Source of the DNA: Cynocephalus volans | Taxonomy: Eukaryota > Chordata > Mammalia > Dermoptera > Cynocephalidae | NCBI RefSeq assembly: GCF_027409185.1 | Contig: NC_084463.1 | Location: 41,332,407-41,396,406, forward strand | Direction: 5' to 3' | DNA length: 64,000 nucleotides | Made by a program: the position numbers and the translations under genes | Shown: one piece after another, positions 25,079 through 38,650 of the stretch | How the letters are laid out: each line of letters begins with the position of its first letter | Numbering within the stretch: the stretch's first letter is position 1 | The notes under the pieces: model-generated | The model's input: the letters and a program-made list of their open reading frames with translations, nothing else | Databases searched by the model: none | Told to the model about the DNA's origin: nothing

Positions 25079-27790
25079 AATATATATACCACATTTCTTT
25101 ATTTAGTCCTGATGGACATGTTGATTAACTTCATATCTTGGCTATTGTGAATAATATTGCAATAAACACAAGAGTAAAAATATTTCTTTGACATACTGAT
25201 TTCATTTATTTTAGATATATACCCAGATGTAAAATTGCTGGATCTTATGGTAGTTCCATTTTTGATATTTTGAGAATATCATACTGGTTTACATAATACC
25301 TTTACTAACTTACATTCCCACCAACAGTGTACAAGTGCCCGCTTATCTCTGCACCATTCGAAGAGTTTTCTTTCTTTTTTAGTAATAGCCATGCTAACAG
25401 CTGTGATGTAATGTCTATTAGTTTCTTTAAATTGCCTTTCCCTGATGACTGGTAATGTTAAACGTTACTTTTTCCACATACTTAGTGGTATTTGTATATC
25501 TTCTTATGATAAATACATTTCCAGAGTTTTTCATATTTAGTTTTTTGTTCGGTTTTTCACCACTTTTAATTGGGTTATATGTTTTCTTGCTATTGAGGTA
25601 AGTTCCTTATCTATTTTGGGTCTTAACCACTTATAAGATATATGGTTCCCAAATGGTTTTCTTATCCTGTACGTTGTCCCTTTACTCTGTTGACTGTCTC
25701 CTTTGCTTCACGTGAGCTTTTAGTTTTATGAGCTGCCATGTGTCCATTTCTACCTCGGTGAGCTGTGCTCTAGAGTTCATGTCCGAAACGTCTTTACTCA
25801 GGCCAAAGTCATGAAGGTTTTACCTCTAGCAGTTTTACAGTTTGTGGTCTGAGGTTTAATTCTTTAATTATTTTAGGTTGTTTTTTTTACATGGGTAAAT
25901 ATGGTCCATTTTTGTTTTTCTGGATGTAGATATTCAATGTTTCTGACTCTCTTAAAGAACCTATTGATTTCCCATTGTCTGTTAATGATATTTTGGTCAA
26001 AAATCAATTGACCATAAACGTGTGGGTTTCCTTTAGGACACTCTATTCTATTCCATTGGTCTTTGTATCTGTTTTTACGCCAGTGGCATGCTCTATTGAT
26101 TACTAGAGCTTTATATTATATTTTTAAATCAGGTAGTGTGATGCTATCAGCTTTGCTCTTTTCACTCAATTTTACTTTGCCTGTTTGGGGTCTTTTGTGG
26201 TTCCATTCAAATTTTAGAATTTGTTTCTATTTATGTGAAAAAATGGTATAGGATTTTGATAGACATTGCAATGAATCTGTAGATCACTTTGGGTATTATG
26301 TGTATTTTCACCATATCAATTCTTCAAAATAATAAGCACCAAATATTTCCATTTATTTTTGTATTTTTCAATTTCTTCCTTCAATGCTTTATCCTTTCAC
26401 TGCACAGACATTTCACCACCTTCGTTAAATTTATTTCTAAATATTTTATTTTTTTCTTTCTTTCTGATTTGGATGCTTTTTATTTATTTTTCTTGCTTAA
26501 CATTTTGGCAAAGACTTCCAGTACTATGTTAAATAAAATTGAAAAGGGTGGCTATTCTTTTCTATTTCTGAACTTGATAAAAATCTTTCAACCTTTCACT
26601 GTCGAGTATTGTATTCGATTGAACTTGTCATACATTAACTTTATTGTGTAGAAGCACATTTTTCTATACCTAATTTACTGAAATTTTAGTCATTTGTTAA
26701 AAATATGTTCAATATTCTCAGTTGCGTTTTTCTTTTTCGTATCTATTGATATGATCACATGGTTTCTGTGTTTTAGCCTGTTAATATGGTATGTCACCTT
26801 TATTGGTTTGCATATGTTAAAACTCCCTTACCTCACAGAAATAAATCTCACTTGTTCATGGTGAATAAACCTTTTAATATGCTATTGAATTCAATTTTCT
26901 GCATCTGAATTTATGAGTGAGACTGGCCTATAATTTTTCTCTTGCAGTGTTCTTGTCTAACTTTTATATAAGGTAATGCTGGCCTTCTAAAATGAGTTGT
27001 AAGTCTTCCATCCTGAACATTTCAGAAGATTTGAGAAGCACTGGTATTAGTTCTTTAAGTGGCTGGTAGAATTTAAACATGAAGCCCTTGGGTTCTTGCC
27101 TTTTATTTGATGAGAATTTGGAGGGAGATTATTATCATTTATTCAATCACCTTACTTGTTATCTGTCTGTTCAGATTTTGTCTTTCTGTGTAATTTTATC
27201 CTAGTAGGTTGTATGTGTATAAAAATGTATTCATTTATTCTAGGTATCCATTTTGTTGCTGTAACTCACTGAGAGTCGTTTAAATTTTTTCATGTTTGTT
27301 TTTCTCCGACATCAGTTGAAATGTCTTCTCTTTCATTTTTTATTTTACTTACTTGTGTCCTCTCACTTTTCTTATTAACCTAGGTAAAGATTTATCAACT
27401 TTGTCTTTTAAGAAAACAAAAACAAAACCAAAAAATCTTAGTTCTGTTGATCTTCTCTAGTTTTTTAGTTTCTATTTTATTTATGTCTCTGCTCATTTTT
27501 GTTCCTTCATTCCTTCTACTAACATTGGATGTGGTTGTTCTTGGTTTTCTGATCCTTGAATTGTAATATTAGGTTGTTCCTCTGACATTTTTTTAATGTG
27601 GATATTTACTACTATAAACTTTCCTGTTACACCTTCTTTTCTCATCCTGTAAGTTTTGATATTTCTTGTCTCCATTTCTGTTTATCTTATAATATTTTTT
27701 AAAATTTTTATTTTGATTTCTACTTTGACCTATGAGTTGTTCTGGAGCATGTTGTTTAATTCACATGTTTGTGAATTTTTCAAATTTCTT
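25078..27790 (-). mobile_element. Older LINE-1 ORF2 (antisense)
   Basis: Continuous reverse of ORF2 from its C-terminal part through the reverse transcriptase (cttggctattgtgaataata, ctattccattggtctttgta, gagtgagactggcctataat). Many stops. It probably belongs with 23,395-23,662. Confidence 0.8.
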
Positions 27791-27794
27791 CTTC

Positions 27795-28030
27795 ACTATG
27801 ATTTGAATTTGTCCGCCTAAATTTTATGTTCAAACTTAATCTCCAATTGAATTCCATTAAGAGGTAGGCCCTTCAGAGGTGATTAGATTATGAGGGCTCC
27901 TTTCTTATGAATGGTATTAAGACTTCTGTAAAAGGAACTCTTTATACAGTATTTGGATCTTTTTTTTTATCTTCTGCCATTGCTATGAGGATGAAAAGCT
28001 TAAGGCACCATCTTGGAAGGACAAACCCCA
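27795..28030 (+). mobile_element. LTR-like fragment (MST/MaLR-type layout)
   Basis: Blocks atgatttgaatttgtccgcc, taagaggtaggcccttcagaggtgattag and gcaccatcttggaagg follow the order of MST-type LTRs. Confidence 0.5.
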
Positions 28031-28229
28031 GTTATTAATATTTTGTCTATCTCCTACATGTTTTTTTTTCTTTGTGATCACCAAGCCTTTCATAAAATAT
28101 CTGAGAGTAATAAAATCTTAATTTAAGCTGATAACATTTTAACCTTGATTGCAAACAAAATCTATATTCATTTGCTCTAAGCCAACATTTCATGCTTTTG
28201 ATGTCACAATTTACATTTTTATATAGTAT

Positions 28230-29420
28230 ATTTCTTAACAATTTTTTATTGATATTGAAGTTTTTAATAGTTTTCTTTTCTCTTTTATTCTATAGATATA
28301 AGTGATTTACACATCTCTGTTACATTATCATAGTGTTTTGAATTTGAATATATATTTATCTTTAGCATTATGATTTTTACTTTTATAGGTTTTCATGTTT
28401 TAGGTTAATGTCTCTTCACTTTAATTTGAAGAACTCATGTTAGCATTTCATGTAAGGGAGGTGGTGGTAATAAATTCCTTCAACTTTTGCTTGTCTAGGA
28501 ATGTCTCCATTTTTCCATTTCTAAAGGACAGTTTCCCAATGTGAACTGTTCTTGTTTGACTTTCCCCCCATCTTTCAGCATTTCACTATCCCTTGGATTG
28601 CAAGGCTTTTGTTGATAAATCAGGTGATAGCTTAATGGGGGTTTCATTATATGTGATGAGTCTTTTGTCTGCAAGCTGCTTTCAAGACTCTCTCATTGTT
28701 TTGAATTTTAACATCTTGATAATTCACTTCAGATTATATTGTGTATGTATGTTGATCTTGCCTCAGGTTCTTTGAGCTTCTTGATGTCCACATTCCTCCC
28801 AAGATATGGAGGTTTTCTGACAGTATTTTTTTTAAATAAACCTTCCTCCCCTTTTTATCTTGCTTTTCCTGCTGAGATGCCCATAACTTCTATGTGTTCA
28901 CAGTTGATGGTGTTCCATGGGTCCCTTTTGTATTTTTCACCTTTTTCCATTTTGCTGTTTTTGCTGCTCCTGTTGTTCCTCTCAGTGGCTTATTTCAAAT
29001 AATCTGCCTTTGAGTTTGTTGGGTATTTCTTCTGCATGATCACAACTGCTGCTGAAGGTCTCCATTCATTTTTTTCACTTCTCTCATTGTTTTCTTCAAC
29101 TGCATCATTTCTGTTGGGTTCCCTTTTTATGGTTTCTATTTCTTTTATAAACACAATTTTGTTTATGTATTTTTAAAATTGTATTTAGTTCTGTATCAGT
29201 GGCCTTTTTTTTTTTTTTTTTTGGTTGCTTTGTTAGTTTGCAGCTCACTGAGTTTCATTAAGACTGTTATTTGGAATTATTTTTCTACCAATTCATAGAT
29301 CTCATTTCTTTGCAGTAAGTTACTGGAGTTTATAATTTTCTTTTACTGTCATCATGATTCACTGATCCTTCTTTATCTGCTACATTTGCATTAATGTCTG
29401 TGCATTTGAAGGGATACACA
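28230..29420 (-). mobile_element. Old LINE-1 5'/ORF1-region fragment (antisense)
   Basis: Antisense sequence with ctgcttttaagattctct-like and gatggtgttccatgggtccc blocks, matching an old L1 5'/ORF1 region. Decayed. Confidence 0.5.
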
Positions 29421-29644
29421 CCTCTTACGGTCTTTACAAGTTATGGGCTTTAAAAAACATTTTGGCAGGTTAAGGGCTTCCCCTTTTAGTTTCTGAGTCC
29501 ATCTGAGTAGATAAACTTGGTCACAAACATTCACATTTCTATCCTGCCAGCCATGGCTCAGGTTGTAAACATGACAGGACTATGAGGGTTCCAACCCCCT
29601 ACCAACCTGATTCTGTTCAGGAAGGGCCCCTTTCATCTCTGCTA

Positions 29645-29654
29645 CACAGACACA

Positions 29655-29690
<36 letters not shown>
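29645..29690 (+). repeat. (CA)n microsatellite
   Basis: Runs of CA with one early GA interruption. Confidence 0.95.
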
Positions 29691-29694
<4 letters not shown>

Positions 29695-29699
29695 TATGA

Positions 29700-32360
29700 G
29701 GAACAAGTGAAAAACTGCCCAGATAAGATCACAGGTGAGGACTGGCCTAAATAGACCTTCCCTGGGCTGCCCTGTGTTACTTGTGACTGCCTTCTACCAA
29801 ATGACCAAAGGTGTTGGGGGTGAGGACTGAGCCAATGTCTGCATTACTGAAAAATTTTCTCACTCCAGGCTTTTCTGAGGCAAGCACCTCAGAAAGTCAG
29901 GACACAGCAGAATATCTTCCTCTCTTGAGTGTTTCTTGCCAAGTGAGCTGAGCAGGGGGCTTTCTCTCAAATGTAGGTGTCTGGTTACACAAAGAAGGCA
30001 GGTGGCAGCGTCCAGAGTGTGGTTATCTGGGCCAGCCTGAGATCAGAGGGGCAGCCTAATTAGGCTGCAGAATGCTTTCTAGATGCATAGTATGGCATGG
30101 GCTTAAATGCTGTTCTCACACATCATGCAGTGTGAAGCATCTCATGGGTAAATCACTAGATGGTATAGCTAAATATTTTTAAGATATAATAATCTGTATT
30201 ATATATAAATATGGTTTTTTTCTCAGACTTATTATTTTTAAAACTACCTTTTTTTTTTTTTTTGCTTTGTCCTTTTTAAAATTGATTTCATAATAATAAA
30301 AAAACTGACTTGAAACCAAGTTGGGAATCAATTGCAATGCAATAGCCTATGAATTTTAACCAATGAGGTAGTGGGAGGAGAGCACTTGGTAACACCTGTC
30401 CCTGCCTGTTCCTCCCAACACAGACCTGCTGCTCCCTGCTCCCTGTGGGGGACATGTGGGGGGCTTCTCCCTGCCCTGTACTCACACAGCCTGAGGCACC
30501 CTGCATTACTGTCATGAGTGGCTTTATAAAAGTGAGCATTTGTGGAAAACAAATAACATCTAGGAAAATGCAGAGAGGGTTGGGGTAGGGGCAGGCAGCC
30601 TCACCTTGCGGGCCACCAATTCCTCTTGGGCCAGTTTCCTCATCTCTGAAATAAGGGTCATCTCCATTTGTGCTGCACTTTCATGTTTCTATGAGGTACT
30701 TCAGTTTCATGTTTATTTCTGATTTGTACACAGAGAAGAGTCTGATTTGAACTAGCAATACCTTGAATCTAAGGAACATGCAGGTCTACCCTTTATATGT
30801 CTGCCAATTCTGCCTCTGTACAGATTTGAAAAAAGGAGGTGAGTCACTGAATATGTGTTCATTCCTGGTTTTTTTTTTTTTTTCAATTAAAATTTCTCTT
30901 ATTTATCAGGAAAAAGTGTCATCATAGTTTACAAAATTAAGCATTTTATTTTAGATCAAACTAAAATAAATTGTTATTTAAATGTTTCTTCCTCTGTTAA
31001 CAATTTTTTGGCTGTATTTATGGCATATAGTGAGATATAAAGGAATAAATATTAAAGGCTGAGTAGTAAGACTACACTGAGGGAATTGAATCACTTGTCA
31101 AATTTAGCCAAAATAATCCATTGCTTTACCTAGTTAAAGTTTCCATTTCTTCATGGTAATGAAGAAAATACAATGCCAATTTTCTAAATTCATGAATGCT
31201 TGGTTTTAGAATAGAACAGAATAGACAGGCAGGAGCCATGGGTTATGGAGAGGGTGGCATGTCAGTCTGGGGGACGTTTTAGTGTGGTGGAGAGGAAACA
31301 CTTTGTGGTTACTGTCTGGCTGTCAGTCTCTCTACAGACAGCACAAACACTCAGGTCCTGTGAGGCAGACGCACTGTCGGGATTTGCAGATCTCATAGTT
31401 ATTCATTGAGGATCCTTGAATTTTTTAAGAACAACTTTGCAGAAACAAGTGATTTTACTGAGAGTTTAACATTAACAATGTATGCAGCATACTGTTTGTA
31501 GAGTACTTAGAATAAGTACGATAAATCTCAGTTCACTGCATGTGTGAGGACAAAGGTAATAAAATAAGTCTTCATTCTGTGTTGGTTCGAAAACTGTGTT
31601 ACTGGCCCAGTCAGGGGCGAGTGGTCTTCACCACCGCCATGTGATCGTGTGTGGTTCCCAGACTCCCTGCTGTATCCAGGGGATTGCAGGTTTGCCGGGG
31701 CAGCCAGACTCGTTCAAAACTGCCTGGTTAATGACAGCTCATCATCTTCCCGTTCCCTGTTTTCTGTGGAGGTTCCACTTCAATACAGTCCTAGAAGCAG
31801 TGCATCCGTGGCCACCCGTTCTCACAGGCCTCACAGATTCCGTACGAGAATATTAAACGTCCTTCATAGACACTCCTCAAACTGTGGACAGTTTTACAAG
31901 GTATTTAGAAGTTAGAAAGGAGGAGAGTGGAGAAATGTTGGGCCAGTTCTAACCTCTAGTAACGGTTTTGGGGGAGAAGTACAGAAATGTTACTATTGTC
32001 CACAGCAACATGATTCAGAGGCATTTTTATGAGCAAATTTCAAGACAGTTCCAAATGAATAGAGTGATTTTGACATTTTTATAAGAAATTTTACTTAAAG
32101 AAAAATATATCACCACTAAAAACTTTCTTGAACAATTAAATATTCACTTTATTAGAAATATCTCAACATTCAAAATGACTTAAACAATATAATAAAATCA
32201 ATGTACCCACCGAAGTGTAATAACTGGAACATTACCGGTGGATGGAAAGAAACAAAAGTGCAATTCCTTATGGACGACATGAGCGAAAGAATGTACAGAG
32301 TAACTATTAAATTTAACAATGTGAGTTTACTAGGACCACTGGATAGAACACCAGTTGTGC
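29700..32360. other. No gene recognised
   Basis: Mixed unique sequence. 30,330-30,560 has a G+C-rich, LTR-like feel on the minus strand but no diagnostic motif. 31,560-31,920 has overlapping + strand frames of 86-88 codons with no resemblance to any family I know and no splice context. I treat them as chance frames. Confidence 0.35.
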
Positions 32361-32429
32361 AAAAACTCAATTGCATTTCTATGTACCAGCAACAAAAACT
32401 ACGGAGAAACTATAAAAACCAAACGGCAG

Positions 32430-32790
32430 CCGAAGGCGGGTTGTCGCTCGCTTTGCTGGAGGCGGCCTGCACATGGTGGGCTGAGGGGCCAACACTCTAC
32501 TTTGCATCTGAAAGTCAGCAGCAGCTGCTCACTCTCCTGAGCCGACCTGCGCTTTGTACTGAACTTCAAGTATGTTTTTCTTGCTTTTGATAGACTTGAT
32601 GTCTGTGCTGAACTTCCTTTAGTGTTAGACTTGGTGTGGGCCCTGCTCAGTCTCTGGAGCTATGCCTCACTCTCTGTGGGACCTGCATTTCTTATCTGTC
32701 CTATTAAACTTGTTCTCACTGTCTACTGTGACTCTGCCCTTGAATTCTTTCCTGTGGCAGAGTCAAGATCCCATTAAGAGGACTGTGTGC
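32430..32790 (+). mobile_element. Probable ERV LTR remnant
   Basis: G+C-rich start, tattaaacttgttctcactg as the polyadenylation-like region, and an end resembling ttgaattctttcctgtg...gagtcaagatccca, typical of ERV1-type LTR ends. No internal retroviral genes are visible. Confidence 0.4.
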
Positions 32791-33124
32791 GTTGAGGCCA
32801 GCTATCAGCCACCCCCCACCAGGCCCTATCTCCAGCATCATAAGGAGATAGAGCTGAGACCAAAAGAGGCTTTGCTCTTATGCCCCAGAGAAACACTCTC
32901 TTTCAAGATTAAGGTGCAGAACTCTGTCTGCTCCAGGATGACTCCAGGCCATAGCTCTTTGAAGATGTTAAGGACATGTTTCCCAGGATATGGCTTGTAT
33001 ATAATGTGCATTTTTACCACAAAGTGACAAGGAAACTAATACCATTAATAAACCCGGTAGGTTTGATGATCTGACTTTACAAAAACTCAGTAACACACAA
33101 ATGTTTCCCATTGATTCAGGATTC

Positions 33125-33300
33125 ATAGCTTCATTAAGCATTAATGTTTACACACAAAAAACATATTGAAAACCTGCTGTGTGACAGACTTTACTCTGAG
33201 CACTATAGATACAACAGTGAACAGCGCAGACAGAAATTCCTGCCTTACAGGGGCTTACAACCTAGTGGTTTTTCTTTGAATATGGAACTTCCTGTGAGCA
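33125..33300 (+). mobile_element. Ancient mammalian repeat (L2/MIR-age)
   Basis: Block tgctgtgtgacagactttactctgagcac...acaacagtgaacagcgcagaca follows a common old mammalian repeat. A similar stretch occurs at about 36,375-36,480. Confidence 0.45.
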
Positions 33301-33499
33301 TAACACTGGATTTTATGTGATTTTCAAATTTGCAAGACTATCAATTACATAAAGGGGAACTTATGCATACGCAAGCATAGCCTACAGCCAGAATTTGGAC
33401 ATAAACTTTTCAGGTCTTCTATTGCTTTAGAAGACTCAGTGGTAACTAAAAATATTATCCGTGGAGATAATGCTTTGGACACTGGGCTATCTGCATCTC

Positions 33500-33690
33500 A
33501 TCTTGGGCAGTCTGCGGTAGTGGAGTGAGCACTGAACTTGGAGTCAGAAAATCTAGACATGTCTGGCCTCCCAAGCACTATTCTTGTGACCTTCAGCAAG
33601 AGACTTAACTTCTGTGGCCTTCAGTGTCTCTGTTTGTAAAATGAGGGAGAATAACAGCCATTCCACCCATGTGAAAGTGTTCTATAAAGC
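33500..33690 (+). mobile_element. MIR SINE
   Basis: agtggagtgagcactgaacttggagtcag...gaccttcagcaagagactt...tgtaaaatgaggga follows the MIR core in order. Confidence 0.75.
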
Positions 33691-34109
33691 CCAAAGCAAA
33701 AGAAAACAAAATAGAAATGAATTACAGTTGAGAAAACGCTTGAGATGTATGAAATTGCACATAAATGCGTGGTGTTAATATCCCTAACCTAATATGAATG
33801 TGAACTGTGATAAATACAGGCAGCCTTATAATCTGATCTGCTACCTCATCACTGGGCAAGTCAGATACCGCAGAAGCTGGTTGCACTCTGTCCTTTGCTC
33901 TCCATCTGGAGGACTTTTTGAGTGTCAGCTTGCCTAGGCCAGAGGACAGTTCCTAGAATCCCCTTTCTAGGGTGTTTCTGGGGAGGTGGGTGGTGAGGGA
34001 GATGCATCTAGGAGAACTGGAGGACAGGGAGCAGTGGCTGCCACTCTGCACCATTCACATGTCCTCTCCCAGTTATTCATCCAAACTACGGTGTAGGTGG
34101 TGCTGGGAA

Positions 34110-34500
34110 GGGATTTCGCAGATGTGATGGAAAACTCTGATCAGCTGACTGTGAGTCACTCAAAGGGGAGATTATTCTGGTGGGCCTCATTTGACCAATT
34201 GGAAGGTTTTAAAAGCAACCGTATTCCCTCCCTGGGGGAGAGATTGCAGACAGCCCTGGGTCAGCATCTGCTCCCTTCCTCCAGACCTGATTCCTGACAG
34301 CCCCCTTTACACAACAGCTATAGCTCACATGCACAGAATTCTGGTTACTCGTGATCATCCCTTCCTAGCCGCCAACCCTAACAACTTCGGACTTGTTTAA
34401 CCATCATGCACAACTGGGTAAACTATTTCTTGCAATAAATCCATCTATATATGTTTCTATCTCCTCGCACTTGGTCTACTCTTGTTGGAAACAGAGGCAC
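34110..34500 (+). mobile_element. MLT/MaLR-type LTR remnant
   Basis: ggatttcgcagatgtgatgg, ggggagattattctggtggg and a terminal caataaatccatctatatatg block follow an old mammalian LTR layout. Confidence 0.5.
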
Positions 34501-35274
34501 ATCCTTGACTGCTCGCTGGCGTTTTGCCTGTAAAGGTAACATTACTCCCACCATGGCTGTCCTTATGCTTAAAGAAAAGTTGGCCTCAGCCTCTAAGTAC
34601 ATTTGGGAGACACAAGCCTCTGGCACATTATGTGCTACAGGAATGAGCTGAGGAACTAGGCTGATATTCGATGTAAGGATCAATAAAACATAACAAGGTG
34701 GAGCCCACTGACAACCTGCTCTGGAGTGTTACTCTCCATCCCCTACCACTCAGGACCACTCATGGGCTCATAATTTCCTACGTGCAATGCCCCCTTCTTA
34801 GGGCTTTCAGTTGAACTAGGTGGTCTACTGGCCTGTGTGTGTGTGTTTCCTCAGTGCAGTTTGTCCTAAACCATCAAGACAGATGGCCAGCTCAGGTAAG
34901 TTTGTGCAACAAACCCAGGGAAAGAAACACTAAATCAATCTACTGGACAAATACGAATGCTCTCATTAGGAGCTTAATAATTCACATCAGCCTTTGGTTC
35001 TTTCCATGACATTAATTCCATATTCGACTACAGAGCAATCGCTCTTCTCAAACTTGTGAGACACCCAACGAGAACTCTCAGTTCCCAGAAGGTGAAAATA
35101 GTTTTCATACGGCCCAAAGAGATACATCTCAGAACTAGCCTCCCTCCTCCTGTGCCCCCTACACACACAGCCACAGCTTATGACCTCTGAATATTGGAAG
35201 CAAAGCTTGGAACTTTCCCCACGCATGCTCAGACTTACAGTCCCATCTTTTCCCCATTCAGACTAATAACTCAC

Positions 35275-35475
35275 ATGTAGTGATTTCTGTGGGCCCAAGC
35301 ACTGTTTTAAATGCTCTAAATATATCAACTGATGTCTAGCATCTGTGAAGTAGAACTACTTTATTATCAGTATTTTACCAATAAAAGAACTGAGACCCAG
35401 ATGATCAGCATCTTGCCTGAGGTCTGCTAACTAGAAAAGGAAGGAGTGAGGAGTTAGAGATTGAGCCAGTCCTGG
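35275..35475 (-). mobile_element. MIR SINE (antisense)
   Basis: caagcactgttttaaatgctctaaatatatcaact, attttaccaataaaagaactgagacc and gaggtctgctaactag follow the reverse complement of MIR. Confidence 0.7.
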
Positions 35476-37139
35476 AGCCCATCCATTTAATTTTTCAGAA
35501 GTGCCACTCCCTACGCAGGGTACTTACTCCACTACCCTTCTCTTCTGTGTACCTCCCCATAAGGTTTTGCTACGTTTTAAAAAATCGCTCTACCTTCTTC
35601 ACCTGCTGGCCCTTCAGACTCCATTCCCCATCTCCTCAGAAGCACACAGCTATCTCAGTGACTCTTTGGGAAGAAGGCGTCAAGTTTACACAGGATAAGA
35701 GCAGCCAACTGGGTTTTTCATTATGGGCATCCCCCCACAATCTTACACAAAACTCCAATTTCCTTTTATGCGATCCAAGCCCTTCAGCATCCTCATGCTG
35801 CCACTGCACACAAGGCAATGCTTCAGATCGTCTGCAAGGAGCTCTGGTGTTCATCTCTCCACCCTCCTGTGCCTGAACTTTCCAGCTGGGTAGCTCTGCC
35901 TGAGGCACTGCAGTGTCAGAAGCAAACACACCCTAACAGCTTTTTGTCATTTACCTGTCTTTCCCCAGAGTGCCACTTCACCTTAGAGAGTTAGTAGGGA
36001 GGAGATAATCCCCAGGGCAAATGAAAACAATGCTTCCTTACAACTTGTGGGATGTCACTTCTGGCTAAGCTGCCAGGTTCGTACTCTCAGGGAACATGAC
36101 AAAGCAAGCTGGGGTTTGTATACCAAGGCAGCTTCTTCCTCTTTGAATAAAGTAACATCAAATGCACTGTTCTGATGAGCAGGATATTAATCAAATACAC
36201 TATTTCCAAGTAAATAAAGGGTTCTGGAGAATTAGGTAGAAAAAATAATACTGAGTTTCAGATACATGTAAAGCTCTCCAGCTAAAATTAAAATAGCAAG
36301 TAAATAAATCAAGTGGAACAGGCCAGCATTATAGAAAATCACTTGATGTCACTCAGTGATTCAATAAATATATTTTTTCAACCTGAGGCAATGCTGTTCC
36401 AGTCACTGTGCTAGGACCGTATTTGATGAGCAAGACTGAAAAGCTTCTGTTCTCACAAGAACTCACATTTTGGCAGAATGCTAGGAAGCACACCTTGACA
36501 CTATTCCCAAGAGAGGTGACATCCAAGTGATATGTGACTTCACCTTTTTTGCCTGCCTAAGTGTCCCTTCTTTTCTTAATAACACCTGGATATTTCCTTC
36601 GGAGAGCTGCCTCTACAACAATGCCAGTCGTCCTGGCTCAGGAGACAGGCCTGTGTCCTGGGCCTACTGAGAGCATCACGTGTCCCTGGGGATGGCAATC
36701 ATGCAACAAGATCCACTCACGCACTTGAGACTCTCATCCTTGGATTCTCCAAACTGTTGGAAGTAAGCCACGAGCTGCTGGGGACAGACTGAAAGCAGCA
36801 GAGACAGCGAGACAAAACCCTAACTGCACTGCACGAGCCCCTGAATCCAGTTCTACCGAGGCTAGATATACTGTGAGACTTGGGAGACACATAAATCTCT
36901 CTCACGTTTTTTCCTTTACATCAGTTTGAGTTGGGATTCTATCTCTTCCAACAGATCTCGACTAAGAACAGTTAAGAATCCTTCATTTTCAGCTGGACAT
37001 TGAAAAGTTACTTACTCATCTGCTGTGGTTACAAGGCTTTCACTCACAGTAAGACAGGTCTAGCTTGGCCTCCCGGTTCATCACTTACCAGATTTAGAAT
37101 TCTGGTTCCTCTTCTCTCTCACCTCTAAACTGACAGTAA

Positions 37140-37275
37140 TAGCAGAGCCTTCTTTGTAGGTTTGCAAAATGCAGTGAGACCCTGGATGGAGAATGCTTTG
37201 CACAGTGCCCGGCACATGGTAAGTGCCCAATAAATGGCAGTCATTGTGATTCTGATGATAATGATTATTATCATA
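37140..37275 (+). mobile_element. MIR 3' end
   Basis: cacagtgcccggcacatggtaagtgcccaataaatg followed by an atgata-rich tail is the MIR 3' terminus. Confidence 0.65.
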
Positions 37276-37299
37276 ATCATGATCATAACACTCCAAACC

Positions 37300-38650
37300 C
37301 TCTCCTGGCTCTATGCCCTCCCCTCTTGCAACTGCCCTGTTTCCCTGCTTCCTTTCACTACAAAACTCTTTTTAAAGATATGTATTCTCTCTATTTTGCA
37401 CTTTTTACTTTCTGCCCACTGATTTCCACCACTCCAATCAGGCTTTTATTTCCCCAGTATGCTATTGAAATTGCTGTTGTCAAGATCACCTATAAACTCC
37501 ATCTTGCCAAAAACAGTAATTAAATTTCCTCTCACTTTTCTCAGCCCTTTGGTTGTGTTTACCACAGTGGACACATTCTTCATCTTGAAGCATTGTCCTC
37601 ACTTGGCTTCTGGGAAACCACACACCAGGCTTTTCTTCAACCTGACTCTCCACCCTCTGTCTGTCTTTGCTGTCTCCTCCTCCTCTTCTGATGAGCTCTC
37701 TATGCTCACTCCCTGGGTCACTTCATTGTGTTCTTACCTAGGTAAACCACTTATCCATCAATGGCTTTGCAATATATCCCTGTAGTCCCAAACCCTCCCC
37801 TGACGTCCAGATCCCTCAGTCTAACCATCCATGTAACTTCACTTGGATGTCTAACAGGGCCCTTAAGCATAATAGAAACAAAACTCACTTGTCAATTTCA
37901 CCATCCCTCTCTTCTAGAACCTGCTCCTCCTCATGGGGTCTCCATCTTGGAAAATAGCATCATTATTTCTAATTTCTCAGATGAAAACCTAGACATCATC
38001 TTCATTTCCTGTCTTTTCTTGGTCACCACATTCAACTTATCAGCAGGTACTGTAGACTCTGACTTCAGATTTATTCTGAATCTAATTCCATTTCATTTCC
38101 TCCACCCTTTCCAACTGAGTTCACACACAAGACTATGCAGCAGCATTTCACTGGCCCCCAGACCTTACATTTGCCCCCTCAGATACTGACAGATCATCTC
38201 ACACTTCTGCCACCTCAAATCTCCAGTGGCTTAATACCTGTAATACCTATTACAACAATGATAAAATTCAAGCACCTATGATATGCCTATCATAAAATCC
38301 AAAATTCTTTAAAATGTCCCATGACATTTATGTTTTATGTAGCACTTGCATCCTCCTCTGACTATCACTTGCAAACTTCTTCCACCTGTCTGTCCCTTTC
38401 TCACCATCTCAAGCCACACTCAGTGTGCTTCAGGGATCTCACACATGCCACACTGGGTCCTGCTTCAAGGCTTTTGTTGTTGCTGTTCCTTCTGCCTGGA
38501 ACAGGCCCCTAAAGATGTCTCTTTCCCACCCCTTTCATGCTCTCTCCTGCTCTTCTGTATTCTGCCTTATTTTCTTCAGATTGCTTATTTATTTATTTTC
38601 ACCTACTTGTTGTCTGCCTTCCCTGGTTGGGTTCACTGTCACATAGCACA
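37300..38650 (+). mobile_element. L2-like old LINE fragment
   Basis: Long pyrimidine-rich stretch with gatcacctataaactcc, ttctcagccctttggttgtg, aacctagacatcatcttc and cttttgttgttgctgttccttctgcctgg. These resemble the decayed 3' half of L2-type LINEs. The open frames of 108-142 codons here look like low-complexity by-products. Confidence 0.5.

Noticed and set aside
31596-31915. 86- and 88-codon overlapping plus-strand frames
   Set aside because: Unrelated to any family I know and overlapping each other in different registers. Best treated as chance.
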